Counted from the stretch's first letter, positions 17,327-26,438 are shown. The stretch: DNA of 64,000 nucleotides from Streptomyces sp. NBC_00659 (GCF_036226925.1 NZ_CP109031.1:1488001-1552000), one strand, 5' to 3'. Numbers and translations are program-made. Notes: generated by a model not told the origin, from the sequence alone.

Positions 17327-20300
17327 TCAAAGAAGGTGTTCGTCGTCGTCGGTGGCCTTGCGGTTCCGGTTGGCCATTTCCTCCCAGAAGGCGTGCAACT
17401 CCCTGACGGGGACGCTGACCCATGGCGCGGTGTGCCGGCTGACGGCCGGCAGATGCCAGCGGAAGCGGCTGTGCAGAAGTGCCTGTTGCTGCCGGCAGAA
17501 CAGCTCCGCCACCTCCGCCTGCGCGTTTCCCGCTTGAGGGGGATAGGGGCACAGACGGAACTCGCACGGGGACGTGCAGGTAGTGCGGGATTCGCCCTTC
17601 TCGGCCCGGCCGATACTGCGTTCGGGGTGGAGCAGACTGCGGTCGTGGGTGAGACAGTGCGGGAGGCCGGCCTTGTTCGAGAGCTTCAGACGTTCCTCGA
17701 CGTCGTCCGGGCTCCCGTTGCCCTCGGTGAGGTGGAGCAGGACCATGACGTCGGCGAGAAGGCGCTGCGCCCGAGGGTGCAGGCTGCTCCAGCCGACGGA
17801 CGGGGAGATCCACAGGTTGTGCTTGCGGTAGCGGTCCGGATCGGCCGGGGTGGAACCGACGCTGTCGCTGACTTCGTTCTCGTCGATCCAGATGAACCGC
17901 TCGGGGTGTCCCGTCTCCAGGGCCAGGGTCACCAGATCGCCGGCTTCGGCGATGAACGGGTGGAGGACCCTTTCGCCGTGGTGCTGGTACGCGGCGCCGA
18001 TGTGGGCCGGGGTCTTCTCGTGTGCGCTGCCGGCCATGGCGAGCCACCGGGTGACCGCCTTGATGGGCTCCACGGGGCCACCGGATGCCACGTCGTCGTC
18101 CTTCGTGAGGCTGCCGGCCGGTGGCGCGGAACGGCTCCGCCGGTTCGTCGCGCCGGACCCGGGGGTGCGTCCGATCGCGTCGGGAAGCTCCCACAGGCAC
18201 AGCGACTGAAGCAGACTCAGTTGCGCGTACCAGTAGCGACTACAGGTGAGCATCTTCTCCGCCTGCTCCACCAGGTAGGCCCGGGTCTCCTCGTAGGCCT
18301 CCGGGTGCCGTCTCCTGCGGTTCGCCGCGTTCTTGAAGCCCTGGGCCAGAGCGTTCTCCAGAGAGAGCGGCATGAGCGGACTCTGCTGTCCGGTCTGGGC
18401 GGTCAGGTTGCGCAACCAGAGACTCAGCCGCTCCTTGGTCTCGTCACGGTACTTCTCGGAGACGGACCCGACGGCCATGGGAACGAGCCAGGCCCGGAGG
18501 GTGAAGTGGCGCCACCATGTGGTCCGGCACTGCTCGTACTCCCTCACGATCCAGTCGTGCTCCCGCTGCCTCTTTTCCGCCGCCTCCGGGCCGGCGGCAG
18601 GGTCCGGATCTTCTTCGTTGAGCCAGGCGGTGTAGTCGCGGTCGCGCTTCTTCTTGGCGTCTCGGATCTTTCCCAGGTATTGGGATATGGGATCGGATCC
18701 GAGGGGGAATTCCGTGCGCAGTTCCTGGAAGGCCGCGTCTCCACCGGCGGCGATCTGATGGGCGATCGCGATCCGGACCGTATGAGAGGGCTCGTGCGTG
18801 CCGATCTGGAAGAGGTGCTTGTAGGGAAGAGTCGGGCGCGCGGGATCCTGTCCCGGACATCCCGAGAGGGGACGACTCGCCTTGCTGCGACGGTCCCGTT
18901 CCCGCAGTGCGGATCCGAAGTTCCGCACCAGCCTCAGTTTCGCACTCTCGATGGTCCGCTGATCGCCTCTGATATCCAGGCCCGCCCATTGTTCATCGAG
19001 TTCATGGGCCAGCTTGTCCTGTATCGGCACCGGATCCACACAGTCTATTTCCAGGGCTGCGGCATACAGGTCGAAGTACTTCGCGTCGTGCCGGGCCGCA
19101 GCGGCATTGCTGAGCAGCTCGGCCAGTTTCGGCGACGTTCCATGACGGTTCCGGACAAGAGAAGTGGTGCGCTGCACGGCGCCCGACCGGGAAGCGAGAG
19201 GGGCTGCCCGGTGACGTGAGAGCAGCACCAGAGCGATGAGGAGTTCCCGCGACGGACCCGGGCTGTGAAGCGCCGGTTCGACGACTGCGGCGATCTTGTC
19301 GTCCGGCATTTCCCTCAGCACGCGATAACCCATATACGCCTGGAGGATGCTGTGCGGGAACCGAACCTTGTTCTTGCGGCCGTACACCAGTCCGAGGAGT
19401 TGTCCATTGGCAGTGTGTCTCGCCAACTCGGTCCGGCATTCGTTGGGGTAGTCCAAGGTGTTGAGCCAGTGCGCCGACCCGCCGATCTTTCGGCACATCA
19501 CACCCCAGATCGCGTCACGTTGCGCCGGGGAAATGGCGAGGCGGGTTCCATACTGATGGGCTTCCGGCGATTCCTGCTGATCTCCCTGAGATTGCGACGC
19601 GCGGTTGCGAAGATCGTTCGCGTGCGCGCTGACGAAATCGTCGAACGTGACCTCGATACTGTCCTGCAGAAGTCCCAGGCAGGCCATGGCCGACACGACC
19701 CACATGGTCTCCCGGCGTTCCTCGTGGCCCATCACCAGATCGTCGAATATGCGACCGTCTTCAATGGCCTGACGATAGGTGTTGAGGAATCCGAGCCGGA
19801 GAGTGGAGCAGTCGTTGCTCCGGGTGTCCAGGCGATCCTTTTCGTCGCGGAGGGTGAGGTGATCCAGCAGCCCGCACTGCTGCAGCAGGCGGGCGATCCG
19901 CAGATAGATCGGTGATTCCACGACCTTGGCGGTCTCCACCACCCAGTCGAGGCGGCGCTCGTCCAGCTCGCCCGGTTCCCGTACCAGATATTCCAGGGCC
20001 GCTTCCTCGCTCAGCGGCTCCATGTCGGCGATGGCCGCCCGGGTGCCCTCCAGGGGCGTGTGCGGGCGCGAGGCGATGACCAGGGGCAGCTTCTGACGGT
20101 CCGCTCGCTCTATCGCCCGTCGGATGATGTTGTCGCGGTCCTCCTGGTACTTCTCGTCGAGAAGGGCCTCTTCCAGGCCGTCGGCGATGACGACGACCTT
20201 GCCGTCGAGTCTCAGCTGCCGCCATGTCTTGTCGATGTTGCTGCCGGCGAGCACTCCCTGGTCCGCTTCTTCCTGGAAGCGGCGCCGTGCCATTTCCTCG

Positions 20301-20989
20301 AAGTCGAGCTCACCGTCGCCCTTCATGTCGCGCAGACTTATGGGCACGGGAACGGCGGACTGCTGTGCCAGCATCCGGGTGAGTTCCACCAGTACGGCCG
20401 TTTTGCCGACGCCCACACCACCGACGAGCAGATAGGGCTTTCGGGTTTTCCGGTTGCGGAGTGTCTGCGCTATCACCTGGGACAGTTCGTGGCGCCCGAC
20501 GATCCGGTTGCCGAACGTCCCGGCCGTGGAGACCAGCTCGTGCGGACGCGTACGCGCCTTGTCGATGAGTGGCTTCTTGGTCTTGTGATACCAGTAGAGA
20601 AGGAAGAATGTCAGTATCAGGGAGCCGGTAAGGACCGGGCCCGCGATATGGTTCACGGCGTCGAACCAATCGGATCCCAGCACCTTATGGAACGGCGATT
20701 TTTCGTCCTTCACAAAATCATAAACAGCCGCTGTCACCCAAAGGAAAAGCAGCATCGTCCCGACGAGAGCGTACGCGCGCAGCAGGGGTCCGAGGGAGAA
20801 CATCCCGGGCCGCCAACTGCGTGCCGCGGCAATGCTCTTGTGAGCCTCCCTCTTCGTCCTGAACGTGCGCCATTCCTTGCGCGTCGCCCCTGAGAGCCGC
20901 GACCACCACCGTCTCGGGTACAACGTGTACCAGGGTGCGTTGTGCGGCCGTTCCTTGCCTTCCGGACGGCGGATCACCTTGGTGGACAT
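17327..20989 (-). CDS. Membrane-anchored NACHT-type STAND NTPase
   Basis: 1,220 residues from the ATG at 20989, preceded by a GGAGGG ribosome site. Two transmembrane helices sit at about residues 68-92 and 115-134, separated by a short loop. The P-loop NTPase follows: Walker A VGGVGVGKTA (189-198), Walker B VVVIADGLEEA (265-275) and a LVIASRP sensor (303-309), the pattern of NACHT domains. Roughly 850 residues of helical sequence follow, without clear repeats. Near the C-terminus is a cysteine group, TCTSPCEFRLCP. STAND NTPases are ligand-triggered oligomerising switches and several bacterial NACHT proteins defend against phage. No separate effector is fused, so the membrane helices or the unknown C-terminus could be output. 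Base composition is less GC-rich than in the neighbours, suggesting transfer. Confidence 0.8.
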   Translation of the reverse strand: MSTKVIRRPEGKERPHNAPWYTLYPRRWWSRLSGATRKEWRTFRTKREAHKSIAAARSWRPGMFSLGPLLRAYALVGTMLLFLWVTAAVYDFVKDEKSPFHKVLGSDWFDAVNHIAGPVLTGSLILTFFLLYWYHKTKKPLIDKARTRPHELVSTAGTFGNRIVGRHELSQVIAQTLRNRKTRKPYLLVGGVGVGKTAVLVELTRMLAQQSAVPVPISLRDMKGDGELDFEEMARRRFQEEADQGVLAGSNIDKTWRQLRLDGKVVVIADGLEEALLDEKYQEDRDNIIRRAIERADRQKLPLVIASRPHTPLEGTRAAIADMEPLSEEAALEYLVREPGELDERRLDWVVETAKVVESPIYLRIARLLQQCGLLDHLTLRDEKDRLDTRSNDCSTLRLGFLNTYRQAIEDGRIFDDLVMGHEERRETMWVVSAMACLGLLQDSIEVTFDDFVSAHANDLRNRASQSQGDQQESPEAHQYGTRLAISPAQRDAIWGVMCRKIGGSAHWLNTLDYPNECRTELARHTANGQLLGLVYGRKNKVRFPHSILQAYMGYRVLREMPDDKIAAVVEPALHSPGPSRELLIALVLLSRHRAAPLASRSGAVQRTTSLVRNRHGTSPKLAELLSNAAAARHDAKYFDLYAAALEIDCVDPVPIQDKLAHELDEQWAGLDIRGDQRTIESAKLRLVRNFGSALRERDRRSKASRPLSGCPGQDPARPTLPYKHLFQIGTHEPSHTVRIAIAHQIAAGGDAAFQELRTEFPLGSDPISQYLGKIRDAKKKRDRDYTAWLNEEDPDPAAGPEAAEKRQREHDWIVREYEQCRTTWWRHFTLRAWLVPMAVGSVSEKYRDETKERLSLWLRNLTAQTGQQSPLMPLSLENALAQGFKNAANRRRRHPEAYEETRAYLVEQAEKMLTCSRYWYAQLSLLQSLCLWELPDAIGRTPGSGATNRRSRSAPPAGSLTKDDDVASGGPVEPIKAVTRWLAMAGSAHEKTPAHIGAAYQHHGERVLHPFIAEAGDLVTLALETGHPERFIWIDENEVSDSVGSTPADPDRYRKHNLWISPSVGWSSLHPRAQRLLADVMVLLHLTEGNGSPDDVEERLKLSNKAGLPHCLTHDRSLLHPERSIGRAEKGESRTTCTSPCEFRLCPYPPQAGNAQAEVAELFCRQQQALLHSRFRWHLPAVSRHTAPWVSVPVRELHAFWEEMANRNRKATDDDEHLL

Positions 20990-21018
20990 GAGGACGTTCC
21001 CTCCGTGCTGCACTTCAT

Positions 21019-21031
21019 TGACGGGACGTCA
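21019..21031. promoter_or_regulatory. Short inverted repeat upstream of the NACHT gene
   Basis: TGACG-GGA-CGTCA lies 30-42 bases before the NACHT start codon, inside a wider CACTTC...GAAGTG imperfect palindrome. It could be an operator or a 5'-leader hairpin; there is no other support. Confidence 0.3.
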
Positions 21032-21145
21032 TACGAGCGCGAAGTGTGGACACACAGGGAAACCGGCGAGCTGTACTCGTGGCACCACGCATCACCAGCG
21101 TGTTCTCCGCCCACACCGCCACAGCGCGATATCGCCGCCCCGCGT

Positions 21146-21190
21146 CGAGGTCGTCTGCCCCGCGAACGCCGAGGTCGTCTGCCCCGCGAA
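21146..21190. repeat. 21-bp direct repeat, period 24
   Basis: Two exact copies of a 21-base unit beginning CGAGGTCGTCTGCCCC at 21146-21166 and 21170-21190, separated by 3 bases. Confidence 0.85.
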
Positions 21191-21557
21191 TATTCCGCTG
21201 GCACGCAGGCCTTCATTTCCATGAAAGCACTGGTGGGGAAGATCGCAACACGACCGCCGGTCGGCCGCGGGCGCAACCGGGGAAACAGTCGGGGACCATC
21301 CCCGGACCGGAGTGCGACCGACCAGTGGACCGGCAGCGCCCGGCTCTCGCCGTGATGCTGCGCGAGGAGGCCCTTTTCCAGGGCAGGACGCGCAGTTGGG
21401 TCGCGAGAGCCGGCCGATCGCCCTTGATCGTCTGCCGGGTGGCGAATGCGGCGGACATCCACCAGGCGGGCAGAACAGGCGTGTTGGGCGTGCCGACCGT
21501 GCGGCCGCCTATGGTGACCCATCGCGGCGTTCAGGAAATTGTGCGCGGAAAAGGTTT

Positions 21558-21579
21558 CCTGAGGCTCCTTCAGGTTTTT
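21558..21579 (+). terminator. Intrinsic terminator-like hairpin with T-tract
   Basis: CCTGAGG-CTC-CTTCAGG forms a 7-bp stem with one G-T pair, followed by TTTTT at 21575-21579. The T-tract is unusual for this GC-rich genome. On the plus strand it precedes the possible peptide gene, so it could be an attenuator in a long leader, or end an unseen transcript. Confidence 0.45.
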
Positions 21580-21725
21580 CTCGCCCGGGGCGCGGCGTGA
21601 GGCAGGGGCCCGCGGCACATGCAGCGATCTTGTGGGTTCGCGCGTATCGTTGCTGACGCGACAGTGGCTTGTGCGCCCCGTCAGCAGCAGCGACACCAAC
21701 GCGCAGCTTGACCATCGAAGTTGCC

Positions 21726-21893
21726 ATGAACACTCTGCGCTCTCTTGCGCCGTTCATCGGCTCGCTCGCGCAGAGTCCCCACACCTACCCGCGGCGGCAG
21801 CCCATGGACGCACTCGGCGTCCACAGCGATCCTCGGTCGTCGGCGACGTTCCCCATGTGTCCCGCCACGCACGTTCGGGCCGAGGCCGTGTGA
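21726..21893 (+). CDS. Possible 55-residue peptide upstream of the flavoprotein cluster
   Basis: ATG at 21726 to TGA at 21893. The peptide begins MNTLRSLAPFIGSLAQSP and ends CPATHVRAEAV, with one cysteine (residue 45), two tyrosine/histidine-rich spots (HTYPRR) and no signal peptide. By my count, third codon positions are about 84% G/C, which supports coding. Against it, the ribosome site is weak (only GAAG at a suitable distance) and I recognise no family. It stands 75 bases upstream of the GMC flavoprotein gene on the same strand. It could be a biosynthetic precursor peptide, a regulatory upstream frame, or chance. Confidence 0.35.
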   Translation: MNTLRSLAPFIGSLAQSPHTYPRRQPMDALGVHSDPRSSATFPMCPATHVRAEAV

Positions 21894-21968
21894 CCGCGGC
21901 CGACCGACTCGAACCCAGGCCGCCACGCCGGTCCCGGCTGCACCTGGCAGTGGAGGAGTGACTGTCCC

Positions 21969-23897
21969 ATGTACGCGAAGTTTCCCAAAGGGGCGGCGAA
22001 CCGCACCGACCCCGGGGCGGCTGCCGAGGTTCTCTACGACGCCGTCGTCGTCGGTGGCGGGATCTCCGGCGCTCTTGTCGCCCTGCGGCTGAGCGAAGCC
22101 GGCAGGAGAGTGCTGCTGCTCGAAGCGGGCCCGGCCGAAGACCTCACCCTGAGGGGCTACGAGAGCTACCTCGACCGGTTCTACTCAGCCGTCGGCAAGG
22201 ACAACCAGGCCCCCTATCCGGCCGTCGCCAATGCCCCGATGCCACGCGGCACCGACGTACGGCGCATCACCCCGGGCGCGCCCGACGCCTCGGCCTACCT
22301 GGTCCAGAGCGGGCCCTTCGCCACCGACACCACCTATACGCGGGTCCTCGGCGGCACCACCATGCACTGGGAGGGCAAGGCGCTGCGGATGCTGCCCGAG
22401 GACTTCCGGATGCGGACGCTCTACGGCGAGGGGGCGGACTGGCCGCTCACCTACGAGGACCTCGCCCCCTTCTACAACGAGGCCGAACGCGAGATCGGCG
22501 TCTCCGCCGACGTGGAGGACCAGGCCTACCTCGGGATCGCCTTCGACAAGGACTACGTCTTCCCCATGAAAGGACTGCCCCTGTCCTACCTGGACCGGAC
22601 GGTCGCCAGGGACCTGGACGGGATGCCGGTCGAACTCGACGGGGAGCGGAGAGAGTTGCGGGTCCGTCCGTTCCCGCAGGGCCGCAACGGGATACCGAAC
22701 CCGGCCTACGACGGCGGGCAGGGGTATGTACCGCGAGGGGCGGTGAGCGCGTACCAGGTCGAGGTCGGCGAGCGGTGCCAGGGCAACAACAACTGCGTGC
22801 CCATCTGCCCGGTGCAGGCCAAGTACAACGCCGGCAAGACCCTGGCTCTGGCTCTCCAGAGCGGCCGGGTCGACCTGGTGGCCCAGGCGGTGGCCCACAA
22901 GGTGCACGTCGACGAGCAGACGCACCGGGTGACCGAGATCGAGTACCGCCGCTACGACCGGCCCGACAGTCCCGGCTTCACGACGATGAGAGCCCGCGGC
23001 AGGCTGTTCGTCCTGGCCGCCAACGCGGTGGAGAACCCCCGGCTGATGCTGGCCTCCGGTCTGCGTGGTTCGAGCGGCCTGATGGGGCGGAATTTCATGG
23101 ACCACGCCTACCTGCTCGCGTGGAGCCTGCTGCCGGAGGTGGCGGGCACCTTCCGCGGCACGATCTGCACGGGCGGCATCGCCGACCTGCGCGGGGGCCG
23201 CTTCCGCAGCCGTCAGGCGGCGTTCACCGTCGACATCCACAACGACGGCTGGGGCTGGGCCCGGGGCGCGCCGATGACCGACCTGATCGGTCTGGTGGAC
23301 TCCGGTGGCCGCTACGGCGAATCCCTCCGCCAGGGCCTGGTGGACCGGGTGTCCCGTCAGCTGCAGCTCGCGTTCATGGTCGAAGTCCCCGCCGACCCGA
23401 GCAACCGGGTCACCGTGAGCCCGGACTACACGGACAAGCTGGGCAACATGCGTCCCGTTCTCACCTACAACATCCCCGAGTACACGATGCGGGGGGTGGC
23501 GTACGCCCGGCAGCTGTCGAGGCGGATCTTCGCCCGGCTGGGGGCCGAGGACCATACCGCGTACGACCCGAACTTCTGGGGCTACGCGGTCCACGACGGC
23601 GAGGGGTACGAGATCCGCGGCGGCAACCACCTCGCCGGCACCCACGTGATGGGCCGCGAGCCGTCGACCTCGGTGGTCGACGCGGATCAGCGGTGCTGGG
23701 ATCACGAGAACCTCTACATGGTCGGCGGGGGAAGCATGCCCACCGTGGGCACCTCGAACGTGACGCTCACCCTCGCCGCCCTGTGCCTGCGCAGCGTCCG
23801 GGCCATGCTGGCCCAGCTCGACGCCGAGACCGCACCGATCAACCTGACCTTCGACCGGCGCCAGGCGGCGCCGACCTCCGGGGAGGCGGCCTCATGA
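21969..23897 (+). CDS. GMC-family FAD oxidoreductase
   Basis: 642 residues from ATG with GGAGGAG upstream. The FAD-binding motif VVVGGGISGALVALRLSEAG is at residues ~26-45. A cysteine cluster, CQGNNNCVPICPVQAKYN, sits near residue 270, as in gluconate/sorbitol-dehydrogenase and pyranose-oxidase-like GMC proteins. The C-terminal active-site pair is His559 (GTHVMG) and Asn597 (VGTSNVTLT). The expected role is FAD-dependent oxidation of a sugar or polyol hydroxyl. No Tat or Sec signal is visible, so it should act in the cytosol unless a partner exports it. Its stop overlaps the next start as ATGA, and a FAD-SLDH-type small subunit follows two genes later. Confidence 0.88.
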   Translation: MYAKFPKGAANRTDPGAAAEVLYDAVVVGGGISGALVALRLSEAGRRVLLLEAGPAEDLTLRGYESYLDRFYSAVGKDNQAPYPAVANAPMPRGTDVRRITPGAPDASAYLVQSGPFATDTTYTRVLGGTTMHWEGKALRMLPEDFRMRTLYGEGADWPLTYEDLAPFYNEAEREIGVSADVEDQAYLGIAFDKDYVFPMKGLPLSYLDRTVARDLDGMPVELDGERRELRVRPFPQGRNGIPNPAYDGGQGYVPRGAVSAYQVEVGERCQGNNNCVPICPVQAKYNAGKTLALALQSGRVDLVAQAVAHKVHVDEQTHRVTEIEYRRYDRPDSPGFTTMRARGRLFVLAANAVENPRLMLASGLRGSSGLMGRNFMDHAYLLAWSLLPEVAGTFRGTICTGGIADLRGGRFRSRQAAFTVDIHNDGWGWARGAPMTDLIGLVDSGGRYGESLRQGLVDRVSRQLQLAFMVEVPADPSNRVTVSPDYTDKLGNMRPVLTYNIPEYTMRGVAYARQLSRRIFARLGAEDHTAYDPNFWGYAVHDGEGYEIRGGNHLAGTHVMGREPSTSVVDADQRCWDHENLYMVGGGSMPTVGTSNVTLTLAALCLRSVRAMLAQLDAETAPINLTFDRRQAAPTSGEAAS

Positions 23898-25006
23898 TCG
23901 CGTCCACCATCGAGAACCGTGACGACCTGCTCAGCTATCTGAACGCGGCGATGTCGCTCGAGCACGCGACCATCCCGCCCTACCTGACCGCTTACTACTC
24001 CATACACTCCAGCACCAACTCCGACGCCGCCCACATCATCCGGGTGACCGCGGTGGAGGAGATGCTGCACCTGACCCTCGCCGCCAACGTCCTGAACGCC
24101 ATCGGCGGGAAGCCCGACCTGACCCGCCCCGGCTTCGTGCCGTCCTATCCGGCCTACCTGCCGGACGGGGAGGACGACTTCACCGTCGACCTGCGGCCCT
24201 TCTCCCCCGAGGCGGTGGAGACGTTCTGCAAGATCGAACGGCCGGGCAAGGCCCCCAGCGCCGACTCGCGGCTGGTGAGGTCACCGGAGCGCAAGATCCA
24301 TTTCCTGGTCTCCAGCCCCACGGCGGAGCAGATGCGCTTCTACAGCATCGGCGAGTTCTACGAGGAGATCGCCGAAGGGCTCGAGAAGGTGGCGGCCAAC
24401 GATCCCACGCTCTTCCGCGGGGACCCGGCCCGTCAGGTGGGGCCCGAGTCCTTCTACTCCGGCGGCGGAGAGGTGACCGTCGTCTCCGACCTGGAATCGG
24501 CGCAGCAGGCGCTCCGCTTCATCGCCGGCCAGGGCGAGGGCCTCGACTCCGGCATCTACGACGCGGAAGGGGAGCTGGCCCACTACTACCGGTTCCGGCA
24601 ACTGCAGCTCGGGCGCTACTACCAGGTGGGCGACCACCCCGACACGCCCACGGGGCCGTCGCTGAGCATCTCCTGGGACGACGTGTACAAGGTGAAGGTG
24701 AGCGTCCGGCTGGCCGACTACCCGCCGGGATCGGAACTCGCCCGTGTCGCCCGGGACTTCAACGCCGACTACGGGGCCTTTCTCGCCCTGCTCACGGAGG
24801 CGTTCAACGGGCGGCCTGACCTCTTGCAGGAGGGCGTCTGCGAGATGTTCCGCCTGCGCGACGGGTTCAACCGGCTGGTGTGCAACCCCCTGCCGGGCAG
24901 CGGCGGGCTGCACGCCGGTCCCACCTTCGAGATTCCGGCCGCGGTCGGACCCGGCCCGCAGGCCCTGCCCGGTGCCGGCGGGACAACCCGGACGGTGACG
25001 CGATGA
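23894..25006 (+). CDS. Ferritin-like protein with VioB-type domain
   Basis: 370 residues. The N-terminal half has LLSYLNAAMSLEHATIPPYL (about residues 12-31) and IRVTAVEEMLHLTLAANVL (about 50-68), the helix pair with Glu and ExxH metal ligands of the ferritin-like domain named after violacein VioB and rebeccamycin RebD. The second half (PTAEQMRFYSIGEFYEEI and HYYRFRQLQLG) is also typical. VioB/RebD dimerise imine intermediates from amino acids, but many stand-alone family members have unknown jobs and often lie beside GMC oxidoreductases, as here. It overlaps both neighbours by ATGA junctions, so it should be made in fixed ratio with them. Confidence 0.82.
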   Translation: MIASTIENRDDLLSYLNAAMSLEHATIPPYLTAYYSIHSSTNSDAAHIIRVTAVEEMLHLTLAANVLNAIGGKPDLTRPGFVPSYPAYLPDGEDDFTVDLRPFSPEAVETFCKIERPGKAPSADSRLVRSPERKIHFLVSSPTAEQMRFYSIGEFYEEIAEGLEKVAANDPTLFRGDPARQVGPESFYSGGGEVTVVSDLESAQQALRFIAGQGEGLDSGIYDAEGELAHYYRFRQLQLGRYYQVGDHPDTPTGPSLSISWDDVYKVKVSVRLADYPPGSELARVARDFNADYGAFLALLTEAFNGRPDLLQEGVCEMFRLRDGFNRLVCNPLPGSGGLHAGPTFEIPAAVGPGPQALPGAGGTTRTVTR

Positions 25007-25527
25007 CTGCCCCGTCGTTCGAGAAGTTCCTCTTCCTGTCGGTCGACCTCACCGCCTTCGATGAGACCGATCTGCTCGGCACCGGCATGGCCCACAGGTA
25101 CCTGGCGAAAGTGCGGGCCGCTTGCGGCGACGAGGTCGTCACCGCCCTTCTGGAGGCCCACAGGGCGGCCCGGGACGACGCGGCCGGCGACGCCGGAAGC
25201 CATGCCCGGAGCCCGCTCGACCGGGATCTGTTCGACCGGGCCCTGCGCCACCGGATCTTCGGCGACGAACGGCTCGGCCCGGTGGCCCGCAACGTGATCA
25301 AGCTCTGGTACGCCGGGACGTGGTACGCGCTGCCCGCCGAGTGGACCGACCGCTACGGGGCCCAGCCGGCGGCGGAGACCTCCACGGTCACCGCCGCGGC
25401 GTACCAGGAGGGGCTGCTGTGGCGGGCCATCGGGGCCAATCCCCCAGGTGCCAAGGCCCCCGGATACGGCTCCTGGGCTCAGCCGCCCCGCATCGCGGAC
25501 CGCTACCTGAAAGGGGCGACGAGATGA
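25003..25527 (+). CDS. FAD-SLDH-type small subunit of the flavoprotein dehydrogenase
   Basis: 174 residues from the ATG at 25003. FLFLSVDLTAFDETDLLGTG at the start and the C-terminal region with IKLWYAGTWYALP and AYQEGLLWRAIGANPPGAK match the small subunit family of membrane-bound sorbitol/fructose/gluconate dehydrogenases (FAD-SLDH, gluconate dehydrogenase subunit 3). Those subunits pair with a GMC flavoprotein. Here the flavoprotein is encoded two genes upstream, but no cytochrome c subunit is present, so the electron acceptor is unknown. No Tat signal is evident. It overlaps the preceding and following genes by ATGA. Confidence 0.8.
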   Translation: MTAPSFEKFLFLSVDLTAFDETDLLGTGMAHRYLAKVRAACGDEVVTALLEAHRAARDDAAGDAGSHARSPLDRDLFDRALRHRIFGDERLGPVARNVIKLWYAGTWYALPAEWTDRYGAQPAAETSTVTAAAYQEGLLWRAIGANPPGAKAPGYGSWAQPPRIADRYLKGATR

Positions 25528-26438
25528 CGGACACACTTCACCGTCTCAGCCCGGACAAGGTGAAGCTCGGCGTCTGCTGCACCCTGTGGTGGAACGACGA
25601 CTTTCCCGCCATCGACGCCGGCATCTCCTTCGGCCAGGCCGTGAGCGACATGGCGCTCGCCGGCTTCCAGGGCTGCAGCATCGGGCACAAGTACCCCTCG
25701 GACGCCGACGAGCTCAAGGCCGCCCTCGATCTCCGCGGTCTGAGTGTGTCCGAGCCCTGGACGAGCACGTACTTCACGATCGGCAGGATGCGGGAGAAGA
25801 CGGTCGCCGCCTTCGAGGAGACACTGGCCCATATCAAGGCTCTGGACGGGACCGAGCTGGTCGTGGCCGAGTTCGGCGCCTCGTCGCACCTGCTTCCCGT
25901 GGACGTGTTCGCCAACCGCCCCGTCTTCACCGACTCCCAGTGGGACGCCTTGACTTCGGGCCTGGACGAGCTCGGCAGGATCGCCGCCTCGGCCGGGCTG
26001 AAGCTCAGCTATCACCATCACATGGGCACCGGCGTCATGACCCGGGCCGACGTCGACCGGCTGATGGCCTCGACCGATCCGGAGCTGGTCCATCTGCTGC
26101 TCGACACCGGCCACATGGCCTTCGCCGGCGATGATCCGCTGGACCTGGCCCGGACCTACGCCGACCGCATCGGCCACGTCCACCTGAAGAGCGTCCGGCC
26201 CGAGGTCGTGAGCCTGGTGCGGGAGGAAGGCCTGTCGTTCCAGGAGGCCATCCAGCGCGGCGTCTTCACCGTGCCCGGAGACGGCGGGATCGACTTCCGG
26301 CCCATCCTCGAAGCGCTGGCCGCCGCCCACTACCAGGGGTGGCTGGTCGTGGAGGCGGAGCAGGATCCGAACAAGGCCGTGCCGCTGGAGTACGCCAAGA
26401 AGGCCCGTGCCTACCTCGCCGACATCCTGGGCTGGTGA
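25524..26438 (+). CDS. IolE-like xylose-isomerase-fold TIM-barrel protein
   Basis: 304 residues. KLGVCCTLWWNDDFP opens the barrel. The four metal-ligand positions of the fold can be picked out: Glu in LVVAEFGASS, Asp in LLLDTGHMAF, His in IGHVHLKSV and Glu in WLVVEAEQD. KSVRPEVVSLVREEGLSFQEAI is characteristic of myo-inosose-2 dehydratase (IolE) relatives. Such enzymes perform metal-dependent isomerisation, epimerisation or dehydration of keto-sugars and inososes. The rest of the iol pathway is absent, so another keto-sugar is more likely. Translation is coupled to the upstream subunit gene. Confidence 0.82.
   Translation: MTDTLHRLSPDKVKLGVCCTLWWNDDFPAIDAGISFGQAVSDMALAGFQGCSIGHKYPSDADELKAALDLRGLSVSEPWTSTYFTIGRMREKTVAAFEETLAHIKALDGTELVVAEFGASSHLLPVDVFANRPVFTDSQWDALTSGLDELGRIAASAGLKLSYHHHMGTGVMTRADVDRLMASTDPELVHLLLDTGHMAFAGDDPLDLARTYADRIGHVHLKSVRPEVVSLVREEGLSFQEAIQRGVFTVPGDGGIDFRPILEALAAAHYQGWLVVEAEQDPNKAVPLEYAKKARAYLADILGW

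Larger units (their letters stand above)
20990..21725. other. No confident gene; spacer of ~740 bases between the NACHT gene and the flavoprotein cluster
   Basis: Open frames exist on both strands but none has a ribosome site, recognisable domain or sustained codon bias. The stretch holds the inverted repeat at 21019, a 24-bp-period repeat at 21146-21190 and a hairpin with T-tract at 21558-21579. It may contain remnants of a lost gene. Confidence 0.5.

Noticed and set aside
21146..21190. The short repeat considered as a CRISPR array
   Set aside because: Only two copies with a 3-base gap; there are no spacers and no cas genes.
20974..21699. A 241-codon leftward frame upstream of the NACHT gene
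   Set aside because: No ribosome site, no domain, and an Arg-rich composition; it also overlaps the NACHT promoter region. I treat the area as spacer.
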